This document shows positions 1 to 8,371 of a stretch of DNA of 64,000 nt, in pieces (the first letter of the stretch is position 1; each line of letters opens with the position of its first letter). The stretch comes from Campylobacter anatolicus (GTDB taxonomy: Bacteria > Campylobacterota > Campylobacteria > Campylobacterales > Campylobacteraceae): positions 62,001 to 126,000 of the forward strand of contig NZ_JAGSSY010000001.1 of the NCBI RefSeq assembly GCF_018145655.1, in the 5' to 3' direction. The position numbers and the translations under genes are program-made. The notes beneath the pieces are model-generated. The model was given only the letters and a program-made list of their open reading frames with translations, was not told where the DNA came from and did no database searches.

Positions 1-632
1 AAATTTATGAAGCAACAATGTGGCTAGGGGCAAAAAGCGAAAGTGGTGATAATGAAAATATAAGCAAAGTAACCTTACTAAAGCCCTTTGCAAACGAGAG
101 CTTGGAGATAGTACGCAAAAGCTTACTTGGTATTGTAAGCTACACACCACCTAAATTTAGTGCTAAAAATATTGATGGCATAAGAGCGTATAAACTCGCA
201 CGAAATGGCTATGAATTTGAGCTAAAAACGCAAACTATGCAGGTGTTTAGTTGTGATATTACAAACTATTGTCATCCATTTTTAAGCTTTCGTATTAGTG
301 TGAGCGAGGGCGGATATATACGTTCATACGCTAAACTTTTTGCACAAAAACTTGGGGTAGACGCAACGCTTAGTGCATTAAAAAGAGTAAGCGAAGGTGA
401 ATTTAAATTTGAAAACGAGAGATTTTTAGGAATTGACGAGGTATTAAAATTACCTGAAAATGAGTATTTGGGCGATATCAGCGACATAATGGACGGAAAA
501 AAAATAGATACAACGAAGCTAAAAAACGATAAAAATGGTATATATTTACTAAAATATGATAAATTTATAACCATTATAAAAATAGAAAATAAGATGGTTA
601 GCTACTGTCTAAATAAGGTTGAAAAATGTTAA
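1..632 (+). CDS. truB: tRNA pseudouridine(55) synthase TruB, 5'-truncated by window edge
   Basis: TruB converts U55 of the tRNA T-loop to pseudouridine. The reading frame is open to the window edge (first full codon at base 3), so the ATG at 18 is internal: the codons before it read IYEAT, which runs into MWLGAK, a stretch typical of the TruB core (YEATMWLGAKSESGD). The segment with the catalytic Asp lies upstream of the window. What remains includes the SYTPPKFSAKNIDGIRAYK stretch and the SEGGYIRSYAKLFAQKLG motif, both characteristic of the family. The gene overlaps csrA by 7 bases and heads the truB-csrA-ispE-smpB run. Product identity is secure; the N-terminus is not visible. Confidence 0.93.
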   Translation, partial: IYEATMWLGAKSESGDNENISKVTLLKPFANESLEIVRKSLLGIVSYTPPKFSAKNIDGIRAYKLARNGYEFELKTQTMQVFSCDITNYCHPFLSFRISVSEGGYIRSYAKLFAQKLGVDATLSALKRVSEGEFKFENERFLGIDEVLKLPENEYLGDISDIMDGKKIDTTKLKNDKNGIYLLKYDKFITIIKIENKMVSYCLNKVEKC

Positions 633-856
633 TCCTTTCAAGAAAAGAAAATGAAGAAATTTTATTAGGTGACGATATTAAAATAATAGTTGTCGGTATA
701 TCTAAAAGTGGTGTAAAACTTGGCATAGAGGCACCCAAAAATACAATGATACTTCGTAGTGAGCTTGCTTATGGTATCAAAAAAGAAAATACTCAAGCAA
801 GCAAAGATATATCAAATGAAACTTTAGAAGAGTTAGCAAAAAAAATACAAAAATGA
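626..856 (+). CDS. csrA: Carbon storage regulator CsrA
   Basis: CsrA is a small homodimeric RNA-binding protein that binds GGA-containing leaders and controls translation; in Campylobacter it is known to act on flagellin mRNA and to be antagonised by FliW. The 76-residue product starts MLILSRKENEEILLGDDI and keeps the family core, including GVKLGIEAPK and the LRSEL region. It is slightly longer than the 61-residue E. coli protein, with a charged C-terminal tail. Its start lies within the last codons of truB and its stop overlaps the ispE start (ATGA), so translation is probably coupled across the three genes. Confidence 0.95.
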   Translation: MLILSRKENEEILLGDDIKIIVVGISKSGVKLGIEAPKNTMILRSELAYGIKKENTQASKDISNETLEELAKKIQK

Positions 857-1599
857 AAAGTTTTGGCAAGATAAATATTTTCTTAAAAGTTGTCGGCACA
901 CATGGTAATTATCACGAGATATTATCGAGATTTGTGCGATACGATGAGATATTTGATGAGATAAAATTTGAAAAATCAGATAAATTTAGCATAGAAAGTA
1001 ATGTAAATATAGAAAACAATATCATTTTAAAAGCAGTTAATGAGCTTAAAAACGCTGGTTTCGCAAATGAACTTGATGAGTTTTTTAAAACGCATAAGAT
1101 AGTGGTTGAAAAAAATATCCCTATGGGAGCTGGACTTGGCGGTGGTAGTTCAAATGCTGCGACATTTTTACTAATCGCAAATGATGAGTTAAATTTAAAT
1201 CTAAGTCGTGAGCGTTTAAGCCAAATCGGTGCTAATATCGGTGCTGATGTGGCATTTTTTGTAAGTGGTTTTAGGGCAGCAAATGTCAGTGGTATCGGTG
1301 AAATAGTGCGTGAGTTTGATGACGATATACCGAGCTTAGAGCTTTTTACGCCTGACGTTTTTTGCTCAACACCTACAGTCTATAAAAAATTTAGAGATAA
1401 TTTTATACAAAATATCGATCTAAACTTGGCAAATAAATTTATAAATTTAAGCTCGATAGAGCTTTTAAAAAACTATAAAAACAGTGAATTAAACGACCTT
1501 TATAAACCTTGCATCGCTCTGTATCCAGAGCTTAAAATTTATAAAGATAAATTTTTAAGTGGCAGCGGTAGCTCAATGTTTAGTATTAAAAATGGATAA
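853..1599 (+). CDS. ispE: 4-diphosphocytidyl-2-C-methyl-D-erythritol kinase IspE
   Basis: IspE phosphorylates CDP-methylerythritol in the non-mevalonate isoprenoid pathway, using ATP. The 248-residue product is a GHMP kinase: an N-terminal KINIFLKVVG segment, the glycine-rich phosphate loop PMGAGLGGGSSNAAT near residue 92, and a C-terminal SGSGSSMFS motif. It is a little shorter than the E. coli enzyme (about 283 residues) but the landmark motifs are present. The start overlaps the csrA stop by 4 bases, and smpB begins 3 bases after its stop. Confidence 0.95.
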   Translation: MKSFGKINIFLKVVGTHGNYHEILSRFVRYDEIFDEIKFEKSDKFSIESNVNIENNIILKAVNELKNAGFANELDEFFKTHKIVVEKNIPMGAGLGGGSSNAATFLLIANDELNLNLSRERLSQIGANIGADVAFFVSGFRAANVSGIGEIVREFDDDIPSLELFTPDVFCSTPTVYKKFRDNFIQNIDLNLANKFINLSSIELLKNYKNSELNDLYKPCIALYPELKIYKDKFLSGSGSSMFSIKNG

Positions 1600-1602
1600 A
1601 AA

Positions 1603-2058
1603 ATGATAAAAGAGTTAGCCAAAAATAAAAAAGCACTTCATGATTTTAGCATACTTGAAACTTACGAGGCTGGAATCGTACTAAAAGGTAGCGAGGTTAA
1701 AGCACTACGTGCTGGGCGTGCAAATTTAAAAGATAGCTTCGTGCGGATAATACGAAGTGAGATTTTTTTATTAAATGCACACATAAGTCATTTAAATACT
1801 ACAAATTCGCACTTTCGCCCTGATGAGCGGGCAGCCAGAAAACTACTAATGCATAGAAAACAAATCGATAAACTGTTTGGTAGCGTTACGCAAGATGGAT
1901 TAACAATGGTTGCCCTTTCACTGTATTTAAGCGATAAAAATATCGTCAAGGCACGAATCGCACTAGCGAAAGGTAAAAATTTACATGATAAGCGTGAAAC
2001 ACTCAAAAAACGCGAAGCAGACCTTGAAGCACGTGCTGCAATGAAAAAATTTATATAA
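1603..2058 (+). CDS. smpB: SsrA-binding protein SmpB
   Basis: SmpB binds tmRNA and delivers it to stalled ribosomes in trans-translation. The 151-residue protein has the family signatures: the N-terminal [40 protein letters not shown], and the basic C-terminal tail ([20 protein letters not shown]) that enters the mRNA channel. Length is normal. It follows ispE by 3 bases and precedes a TlpA-like lipoprotein gene by 13 bases. tmRNA itself is not in this window. Confidence 0.96.
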   Translation: MIKELAKNKKALHDFSILETYEAGIVLKGSEVKALRAGRANLKDSFVRIIRSEIFLLNAHISHLNTTNSHFRPDERAARKLLMHRKQIDKLFGSVTQDGLTMVALSLYLSDKNIVKARIALAKGKNLHDKRETLKKREADLEARAAMKKFI

Positions 2059-2071
2059 AATAAGGAAAAAT

Positions 2072-2677
2072 ATGAAAAAAATTTTAACTTTTATAGTTGC
2101 AAGTTTAGTGGTATTTTTACTAGGTTGCAGTAAAGAAGAGCAACCTGTAACACAAAATTTCAAGGAATTCACGCAAGGTGAAGAGATTATACTAAAAGGT
2201 GTCGCACAAGGTGAAATAACTCTAGTTCGAAAAAATGATGGTTTTGTGATAAAAGGCGATGAAGGTAAAGTTATAATGATCGATATATTTGGCACTTTCT
2301 GTCCGCCTTGCCAAAAAGAGGCTCCCGAGATAATGCACTATCAGATAGAAAATATAGACAAATTTAAGATAATTGGACTAACACACTTTGAAAATGTAAC
2401 CAATGAATATGTTCAAAAAGAGTTTGTCCAAAAATACAACGCTTATTATTTTATCACAAACGATCAAAAGATAAACAATCGCTTAGTAGAGCAAATAGTG
2501 CGAGATATAGACTATAAACACGAGATTGCACTGCCATTTAAAGTTGTGATAAAAGATGGGAAATATCAAATTTTAACTGATATCGATAGTGGAAAATTTG
2601 GCGTTCATTACTATCTTGGTGGGATAAAAATGAATAGTATGAAACAAGATTTAGAGAGAATTTACACTACAAATTAA
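2072..2677 (+). CDS. TlpA-like thioredoxin-fold lipoprotein
   Basis: This is probably a membrane-anchored periplasmic thiol-disulfide protein. A hydrophobic signal segment ends in the lipobox LLGC with the lipidated Cys at residue 19. A TlpA/ResA-type thioredoxin domain follows, with the active site CPPC at C77-C80 in the context GTFCPPCQKEAP, and the usual cis-Pro region later (ALPFKV). A good ribosome site (AAGGAAAAAT) precedes the ATG. Its substrate, perhaps cytochrome c maturation or general reduction of exported thiols, cannot be told. It is the last gene before the flagellar sigma-54 promoter. Confidence 0.85.
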   Translation: MKKILTFIVASLVVFLLGCSKEEQPVTQNFKEFTQGEEIILKGVAQGEITLVRKNDGFVIKGDEGKVIMIDIFGTFCPPCQKEAPEIMHYQIENIDKFKIIGLTHFENVTNEYVQKEFVQKYNAYYFITNDQKINNRLVEQIVRDIDYKHEIALPFKVVIKDGKYQILTDIDSGKFGVHYYLGGIKMNSMKQDLERIYTTN

Positions 2678-2691
2678 ATTTGTATTATTTT

Positions 2692-2708
2692 TGGAATAGT
2701 TTTTGCTT
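2692..2708 (+). promoter_or_regulatory. Sigma-54 (RpoN) promoter of the flgB operon
   Basis: The sequence TGGAATAGTTTTTGCTT has the invariant GG (2693-2694) and GC (2705-2706) separated by exactly 10 bases, matching the Campylobacter -24/-12 consensus. It lies 84 bases upstream of the flgB ATG. RpoN control of rod and hook genes is known in C. jejuni, so the FlgSR two-component system is the expected activator; that part is family knowledge. Confidence 0.88.
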
Positions 2709-2789
2709 ATTAAAACTTGAAGTCAGCTAGAATTTTAATACAAAATTGTATTTTAGTTGCTAAGAGATAAATTTATAAAAAGGTTTAAA

Positions 2790-3224
2790 ATGTTTGTTTT
2801 ACAAAGTTCAAAGTCTCGCCCATTAGTTGAAGCTGCGATGGCAGGACGAGAACTACGACAAAAACTCATCGCTGGCAATATCTCAAACATAGACACGCCA
2901 TTTTATAAAGCAAGAGATATAAATTTTGAAGACACTTTAAGAGAAAAAGCCAATGAAATTTATAACAAATCAAGTGCAAAAACACTAAAACTAGCCCAAA
3001 CAGACGATCAGCATATACCAATGCTTGACTTTCCACAAAGCGATAAAGCACAGATATTTTTACGCGATGGGCATATGGCTAGAAATGACGCAAACACAGT
3101 AGATTTAGATATCGAAACAACAGAACTTAGTAAAAATAGCATAATGTTAAGTGCCCTTGATAGTGCCTATAAAGCTAACGGAACGATATTTAAAAACGTT
3201 ATAGATGCAAGTGGAAAAATTTAG
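2790..3224 (+). CDS. flgB: Flagellar basal-body rod protein FlgB
   Basis: FlgB forms the proximal rod of the flagellar basal body. The product (144 residues from the ATG at 2790) has the rod-protein N-terminal signature (AGNISNIDTPFYKARDINFE) and the C-terminal helix (ELSKNSIMLSALDSAYKANG) used for rod assembly. A TTG at 2757 would add 11 residues (MLRDKFIKRFK), but the ATG at 2790 has the spaced AAAAAGG ribosome site and matches the usual FlgB start. It is the first gene after the sigma-54 promoter and is followed by flgC after 8 bases. Confidence 0.95.
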   Translation: MFVLQSSKSRPLVEAAMAGRELRQKLIAGNISNIDTPFYKARDINFEDTLREKANEIYNKSSAKTLKLAQTDDQHIPMLDFPQSDKAQIFLRDGHMARNDANTVDLDIETTELSKNSIMLSALDSAYKANGTIFKNVIDASGKI

Positions 3225-3232
3225 GAGTAAAT

Positions 3233-3730
3233 ATGTCGTATCTTAATGATTTTGATATAAGTGGATATGGACTAAGTGCACAGCGTTTTAGGATGAATGT
3301 CATCAGCTCAAACATAGCAAATGCCCAGACTACACGCACGGCAGAAGGTGGCCCGTACAGAAGACAAGAGGTTATATTTAAAGCGGTTGATTTTAATAAA
3401 ATTTTAAACGAAGAGCTTAAAAACTCAGATAGTTTGTTAAGATATGAAAATCCAATTAACGATCCAGATGCTCCTAAAAACGCACATCCATCGCTTATGA
3501 GTGTAATTGTAGATAAAGTCGTCAGAGATGACAAGGATTTTCAGCTTAAATATGATCCAAGCCATCCAGATGCAAATGCAAATGGCTATGTAGCGTTTCC
3601 AAATATCAATCCAGTAATAGAAATGAGCGATCTAGTCGAAGCCACAAGAGCATATCAGGCAAATGTCGCAGCATTTCAAAGTGCAAAAACTATCGCTCAA
3701 AGTGCGATACAACTTATATCAGGATCATAA
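3233..3730 (+). CDS. flgC: Flagellar basal-body rod protein FlgC
   Basis: FlgC is a proximal rod subunit exported by the flagellar type III system. The 165-residue protein shows the family N-terminal heptad region (SGYGLSAQRFRMNVISSNIANAQT) and the C-terminal EMSDLVEATRAYQANVAAF segment that defines FlgC/FlgG-type rod and hook proteins. A clear GGAG ribosome site precedes the ATG. It sits between flgB and fliE in the sigma-54 operon. Confidence 0.96.
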   Translation: MSYLNDFDISGYGLSAQRFRMNVISSNIANAQTTRTAEGGPYRRQEVIFKAVDFNKILNEELKNSDSLLRYENPINDPDAPKNAHPSLMSVIVDKVVRDDKDFQLKYDPSHPDANANGYVAFPNINPVIEMSDLVEATRAYQANVAAFQSAKTIAQSAIQLISGS

Positions 3731-3732
3731 AA

Positions 3733-4029
3733 ATGTTAAGCCAATTAGATAAAATAAATAATATATCAAATCTACAAAATAATAAAAAAATTAGTCCAAC
3801 ACAAAATAGTGATGACTTTGCAAGCGTGCTAAACAACTCACTAAAAGAGCTAAATGAAGTGCAAGTAAATGCCGATAAAGCTATCGCTGATCTAGCTACT
3901 GGAGAAGTTAAAGATTTGCATCAAGCAGCCCTTGCTATCGGCAAAGCAGATGTTAGTATGAAGCTAATGCTTGAAATTCGCAATAAAGCACTAAGTGCAT
4001 ACAAAGAGATCTCAAGAACTCAAATTTAA
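3733..4029 (+). CDS. fliE: Flagellar hook-basal body complex protein FliE
   Basis: FliE links the MS ring to the rod and is the first substrate of the flagellar export gate. The 98-residue product carries the FliE signature in its C-terminal half (DLHQAALAIGKADVSMKLML followed by RNKALSAYKEISR). It begins 2 bases after the flgC stop. The low-complexity, Asn-rich N-terminus is typical of a secreted flagellar component. Confidence 0.95.
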   Translation: MLSQLDKINNISNLQNNKKISPTQNSDDFASVLNNSLKELNEVQVNADKAIADLATGEVKDLHQAALAIGKADVSMKLMLEIRNKALSAYKEISRTQI

Positions 4030-4038
4030 TAAAGTTTT

Positions 4039-5868
4039 ATGAACTCCAAAAAATCAAAAATAACTATACTTTTTATATTTATAACGCTTGGCATACTTCT
4101 GTTTGTTAGCGTTATATTTTATCGTGCAACTATAGAAAGACGTCTACCACGCCTACAAACTAGTGAAATAAACACTGCTTTGCGTGGCAATATTATCACA
4201 AAAGACGGATTTAGCGTCTCTTCGAGTCAAAAACTATATAAAGTAATGGTAGATACACGCAATATCGATCCAAATAAAAAAGATATGTTTATAAAGCTGT
4301 ATTCTCTTTATAGTGGTGATGATCCAGCAAAGGTCAGAAAGATCATAAACTCCACAAAGGGACAAGTAACACTATCTTATAAGATCGACGCAAAAGGTGC
4401 TGTCTATCTGCAAGAACTCGCTAGAAAGCTAAACCGCAAAAGCATACTCATCTCATATCAAGATCCAAAAACCGGTCTAGCATCATTTCAAGGTATGAGT
4501 ATCGTTGAGAGTGGTGAAAGCAGGGGTTATATGACTCAAAAAGCACTTACTCCAGCACTAGGATATGTCAAAAAAGTCGAAAAAAACGGAATAACAAAGA
4601 CAACCGGTGTAAAAGGTGTCGAAAAATTTTATGAAGATTTTTTAGCCCCTATTCAAGATGCTAAAATTTTAGGACCACGTGACATCGGTAGCAATATCAT
4701 ACTAACAAGCGATTCAAATTTAGCAAATCGCATCGACGGCTACAATGCTGTATTATCGATACCGCTTAAATTTCAGACAAAAATAGAGCAAATGTTAGAT
4801 GAAAGAAAAGAATTTTTAAATACAGACGAGATAGTTATCTGTATAATGGATAGCAAAACGGGCAAAATTTTATCGCTTGCTTCTAGTTCAAGATATGATC
4901 CATCAAATATTAAAAAGCAAGATTATAGTGCATTAAACTCAACAGCAACAGAATACGCCTATGAAATAGGCTCTGTATTTAAACCATTTATATTCGCTCT
5001 ACTTCTTGAAGAGAAAAAAGTCAATCCACTAGAGATAGTAAATACTTACAACGGACGCTATCAACTAGGCAAAAGGATCATCAAAGACTCTCATCCAGAG
5101 CCATCTATGAGTGCCGAAGATATCATAACATACAGTTCAAACATAGGTATGATACAGCTTGCTCAACGATTAGATGGAACACAAATTTATAAAGGACTTT
5201 TAGGATTTGGATTCTCACGTAAAAGCGGTATAGATATGCCTTATGAGCAAGTAGGTATGCTCCCAACGGTCAATAAATTAAACTCATCAACATACAAAGC
5301 AACTGTTAGCTACGGATATGGATTACAAGCGACTTTTATGCAACTTTTAAAAGCATACAATGCGTTTAACAACAAAGGCATTGAAGTCATACCACACATT
5401 GTGGATTACTTAGAAAAAAATGGTAAAAAATTTGAAATCCCGCGAACAGAGCCACAACAAATCATCTCCCAAGAGACTGCAAAAGTAATGAAACGTATCT
5501 TAATAAAGGTCGTAGAAAAGGGGACTGGGCAAAAAACCTACACACCAGGGCTTGAGATCGGCGGTAAGACTGGCACCGCACATATCGCATCGGGCAAAGG
5601 TGGATATAGCAATAATTATAATGGCTCATTTTTTGGCTTTGTAAACGACACAAAAGGCAATAGCTACACTATAGGAGTTTTAGCCCGTAACCCTAAAAAG
5701 CCATATTATTACTTTGGTGCTCAAAGTGCGTTGCCTACATTTAAAAAAGCAGTGGATATCATGATTGAAGATGGCTATCTCGTACCAGACGCACAGATAA
5801 TAGCCGACCTAGAAGCTAAAAAAGACAAACAAAAAAATAAAAAAAACGAAAAGCAGATCTTGGATTAA
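4039..5868 (+). CDS. pbpB: Penicillin-binding protein 2 / FtsI-type transpeptidase
   Basis: A class B penicillin-binding protein that cross-links septal peptidoglycan. One N-terminal transmembrane helix (about residues 8-29) precedes the PBP dimerisation domain (RGNIITKDGFSVSSS) and a transpeptidase domain with SVFK (S312 nucleophile), SSN (366-368) and KTGT (K510). At 609 residues it is a usual FtsI length, with a Lys-rich C-terminal tail. It follows fliE by 9 bases and so may be co-transcribed with rod genes from the sigma-54 promoter, an arrangement also found in C. jejuni. Its stop overlaps the convergent gene on the other strand by 4 bases. Confidence 0.92.
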   Translation: MNSKKSKITILFIFITLGILLFVSVIFYRATIERRLPRLQTSEINTALRGNIITKDGFSVSSSQKLYKVMVDTRNIDPNKKDMFIKLYSLYSGDDPAKVRKIINSTKGQVTLSYKIDAKGAVYLQELARKLNRKSILISYQDPKTGLASFQGMSIVESGESRGYMTQKALTPALGYVKKVEKNGITKTTGVKGVEKFYEDFLAPIQDAKILGPRDIGSNIILTSDSNLANRIDGYNAVLSIPLKFQTKIEQMLDERKEFLNTDEIVICIMDSKTGKILSLASSSRYDPSNIKKQDYSALNSTATEYAYEIGSVFKPFIFALLLEEKKVNPLEIVNTYNGRYQLGKRIIKDSHPEPSMSAEDIITYSSNIGMIQLAQRLDGTQIYKGLLGFGFSRKSGIDMPYEQVGMLPTVNKLNSSTYKATVSYGYGLQATFMQLLKAYNAFNNKGIEVIPHIVDYLEKNGKKFEIPRTEPQQIISQETAKVMKRILIKVVEKGTGQKTYTPGLEIGGKTGTAHIASGKGGYSNNYNGSFFGFVNDTKGNSYTIGVLARNPKKPYYYFGAQSALPTFKKAVDIMIEDGYLVPDAQIIADLEAKKDKQKNKKNEKQILD

Positions 5869-6347
5869 TAATTTCTACCAAATTCTGCCAATATAGAGCC
5901 TAGATTGACGTTTGAGCTTGATGTTCTGGCTAGTTTTTGCTGTTTTTCAAGCAACGAGTTGTTAGATAGTGAACTTTGAAGCTCTTTTCTATAATCAGCC
6001 ACAAGTTTTTCTAAAATTTTACTCAACTCAGTACGTTCATCTGTGCTCTTGCTAGGATCATTAAGCCCTAAAAGTTCAGTAAGCTCTTCTTTTTTCTGCT
6101 CTATTTTCTCATCTATTTTATCTAAATTTAGCTGACTTAGATAGCCATAAGCACCGAGTTCGCTTAACTTTTGCTTAAACTCTTCTACATCAGACGTACC
6201 AGAACTACTAGCTACCGCCTTATCAAGCGAGAGATTTAGTATATGTTCAAAGCTATCGCTTCGCTCTTTTGCCTTGTCTGCCTTAGTGGTTTTGGAACTA
6301 CCAGCTTCCAATAGATAATCAACAATAGTCTTATTCTCTACTTGCAT
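5865..6347 (-). CDS. Uncharacterised 160-residue protein with its own sigma-54 promoter
   Basis: I do not recognise a named family. The product is soluble and has no signal peptide, membrane segment or cysteine. It is predicted mostly helical, with Ser/Thr/Asn-rich stretches and a charged coiled-coil-like centre (LNLDKIDEKIEQKKEELTEL). A good ribosome site (AAAGGAT) lies before the ATG. Upstream is a near-consensus sigma-54 promoter (6383-6400, minus strand), so expression probably follows the RpoN flagellar class, as for the flgB operon that ends opposite it. Cys-free, Ser/Thr-rich, helical proteins in this regulon are often flagellar secretion substrates or export accessories; that role is inference only. 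Confidence 0.8.
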   Translation of the reverse strand: MQVENKTIVDYLLEAGSSKTTKADKAKERSDSFEHILNLSLDKAVASSSGTSDVEEFKQKLSELGAYGYLSQLNLDKIDEKIEQKKEELTELLGLNDPSKSTDERTELSKILEKLVADYRKELQSSLSNNSLLEKQQKLARTSSSNVNLGSILAEFGRNY

Positions 6348-6381
6348 ATATATCCTTTCTAAGATTTTATATATACAAGTA

Positions 6382-6399
6382 CAAGCAATTTTTATTCCA
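6382..6399 (-). promoter_or_regulatory. Sigma-54 promoter inside the 3' end of hemH
   Basis: Read on the minus strand, TGGAATAAAAATTGCTTG has GG (6398-6397) and GC (6386-6385) exactly 10 bases apart. It shares TGGAATA and TGCTT with the flgB promoter at 2692. The -24 element overlaps the last codons and stop of hemH (ATGGAATAA). It lies 38 bases upstream of the ATG at 6347, the right distance for a short leader. Confidence 0.8.
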
Positions 6400-7324
6400 T
6401 TATATACTCAAGAATAAATTTAGCAAATTCATCACTATCATTAGGACAATAGACGACATCATAAAATTTAAATCCAAGCCATTTGGTTATACGCCTGTAC
6501 TCAATACTTAACTCAAATACCGTCTCGGAGTTATCGATACAAAATGATAGCGGATATATGAGTGCTTTTTTACTTTCACAATCTTTTAGCACATCATTTA
6601 AGGATGGTTTTAGCCATTTCATAGGTCCAAGTCTTGACTGATATGCTAGTTTTATACTCTTAAATTTAGCTCCATTTTGCTCTAAAATTTTAGATATTCT
6701 ACCCACGTGATCGTTTATGTGTTTTTCGTAAATATCGCCATTATCAATAATCTTTTGTGGTAAAGAGTGAGCTGAAAATACAAGATCTATATCTTTTAAA
6801 TTTAACCCTTTTGCTTTTGCTAATATATTTTTTACGATTAGCTCATTGTATCTTGGTTCGTTATAAAATGGCTTAATAATTTTAACATTACTTTTTAACC
6901 CAAGCTCTTTAAATGCTACATTAAAGCTATTTAAGCTCGATGTTATTGTAGTAATAGAGTGGTGTGGATATAGTGGTAATACTATAATCTCATCAAAATT
7001 TATATATTTTTTAAGCACATCTTTTGTATATGGTGGCGTGTAGTTCATCGCATAATCAACCGCGTATCTGTCGCTAAAACTTAAAATTTTATCGCATAAT
7101 GCTTGAGTTATATCACATATAGGAGATTTTCCACCGATATGTGCATAGTTACCCTGTGCTATTTTTAGTCGCTTTTTTGTTATCATAAAGGCTACAAATT
7201 TACGTAAAAATTTATTTTTTATACCCAAGATACAGGGGTCGTTAAACATATTTTTGAGAAAAATTTCAACTTCACTCATCTCCCTTGGGCCACCCATATT
7301 TAAAAGAAGCAAAAGCCTTTTCAC
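6392..7324 (-). CDS. hemH: Ferrochelatase HemH
   Basis: HemH inserts ferrous iron into protoporphyrin IX, the last step of protoheme synthesis. The 310-residue product starts MKRLLLLLNMGGPREMSEVE and retains the family landmarks: the catalytic His region VFSAHSLPQKIIDNGDIYE, and the acidic YPLSFCIDNSETVFELSIEY segment. Length is typical. Its ATG overlaps the stop of the upstream oxidoreductase gene by 4 bases, so the two are probably one transcript. Its final codons double as the sigma-54 promoter of the next gene. Confidence 0.95.
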   Translation of the reverse strand: MKRLLLLLNMGGPREMSEVEIFLKNMFNDPCILGIKNKFLRKFVAFMITKKRLKIAQGNYAHIGGKSPICDITQALCDKILSFSDRYAVDYAMNYTPPYTKDVLKKYINFDEIIVLPLYPHHSITTITSSLNSFNVAFKELGLKSNVKIIKPFYNEPRYNELIVKNILAKAKGLNLKDIDLVFSAHSLPQKIIDNGDIYEKHINDHVGRISKILEQNGAKFKSIKLAYQSRLGPMKWLKPSLNDVLKDCESKKALIYPLSFCIDNSETVFELSIEYRRITKWLGFKFYDVVYCPNDSDEFAKFILEYIME

Positions 7325-8196
7325 GCAAACAACTCCTTTATTTTTATCGCATCATCAAGCGTCGAAAGCTCAGCACTATCGCCACTAATACAAAGATCAA
7401 AAAATGCATCGTATTGTGCCTTTATCTCGTTTTGATCAGTGTCTATCTTAAAATTTATCTGTCCGTTTTCATTTAGTTGATACAAACGATAATTTATAAG
7501 ATCGCCAAAATATATTCCATTTTTTGCTGCAACTCTTATACTAAATCGACGAAATTGACTTGATAAGGAGTTTGTGATATTGACTAAAATTTGACTTTTT
7601 GACTTAAAATTTATTATCGAGTTATCAGATGAACGTGCATTTGTTCTATTTGTCTGCATACACGAAAAGTCGGCTATTTCGCTATTTATGATAGTTTTTG
7701 CAAGGTCGATATTACTAAGACTTATTTCATCTGTGATATTTGCATCAGGTTTTAGTAACATTTCAGAGATATTTATGCTATAAATTTCACTCTCTCTTAG
7801 CAATGCTTTTTGAAGTGACTTTATTACTGGATTAAACCGCTCTTTCATACCACTACAAACTCTAGTCTTATTTGTTATGGCTATATATTTCATCTCTTTT
7901 AACATACCTATATCTTTAAATATTGGATTTGCGATCAAGATATTTTGGCAGTATTTCGCACTCTGGATAAATGCCTCACTTAGCTCATTTGCCGATATAC
8001 AAAGCACGATCGCTTGGGGTTGGGCAGTCTCTATAAAATTTTTAAAATCAGTGAAGCACTCTGCACGACAAAACTCATCGCAGCCATCTTTGTCAAAAAC
8101 ACCACAGATCTCAAAGACACTCGAACGTCGCAACTCACTATAATGCCTTTTACCGATGTCGTTAAAGCCAACTATGCCGATTTTAAGTTTCATCAA
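7321..8196 (-). CDS. Gfo/Idh/MocA-family oxidoreductase
   Basis: A predicted NAD(P)-dependent dehydrogenase. The N-terminal Rossmann motif is KIGIVGFNDIGKRHYSEL (a GxxxxG variant), followed by CGVFDKDG, where the acidic residue usually binds the ribose. The C-terminal half has the expected alpha/beta Gfo/Idh fold, but the EKP catalytic-lysine motif is not obvious: the matching region reads IANPIFKD. The substrate is unknown and reduced catalytic function is possible. An equivalent gene lies beside hemH and alaS in C. jejuni. It was a poorly conserved family member by eye, so the function stays general. Confidence 0.75.
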   Translation of the reverse strand: MMKLKIGIVGFNDIGKRHYSELRRSSVFEICGVFDKDGCDEFCRAECFTDFKNFIETAQPQAIVLCISANELSEAFIQSAKYCQNILIANPIFKDIGMLKEMKYIAITNKTRVCSGMKERFNPVIKSLQKALLRESEIYSINISEMLLKPDANITDEISLSNIDLAKTIINSEIADFSCMQTNRTNARSSDNSIINFKSKSQILVNITNSLSSQFRRFSIRVAAKNGIYFGDLINYRLYQLNENGQINFKIDTDQNEIKAQYDAFFDLCISGDSAELSTLDDAIKIKELFA

Positions 8197-8332
8197 AGCC
8201 CTTTAAATTTTCTTCATTTTATTATTATACTTTTTAAGAGCTAAAACTGAGCTTTTTAATATAAACAAACGTAACTAAACTGCGTTTTATTAAAATTAAC
8301 TATATTTTATAAACTTTCAAACGTTTTTTAGG

Positions 8333-8338
8333 TAAAAT
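8333..8338 (+). promoter_or_regulatory. Putative sigma-70 -10 box upstream of alaS
   Basis: TAAAAT in the context AGGTAAAATCTAGC lies 33 bases before the alaS ATG, preceded by a run of T residues. This resembles the Campylobacter sigma-70 pattern, which relies on the -10 box and T-rich upstream periodicity rather than a strong -35. The same GGTAAAAT string precedes glnA. Support is moderate only. Confidence 0.4.
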
Positions 8339-8371
8339 CTAGCAAAATTTAAATTTTTATTAGGATAATGT

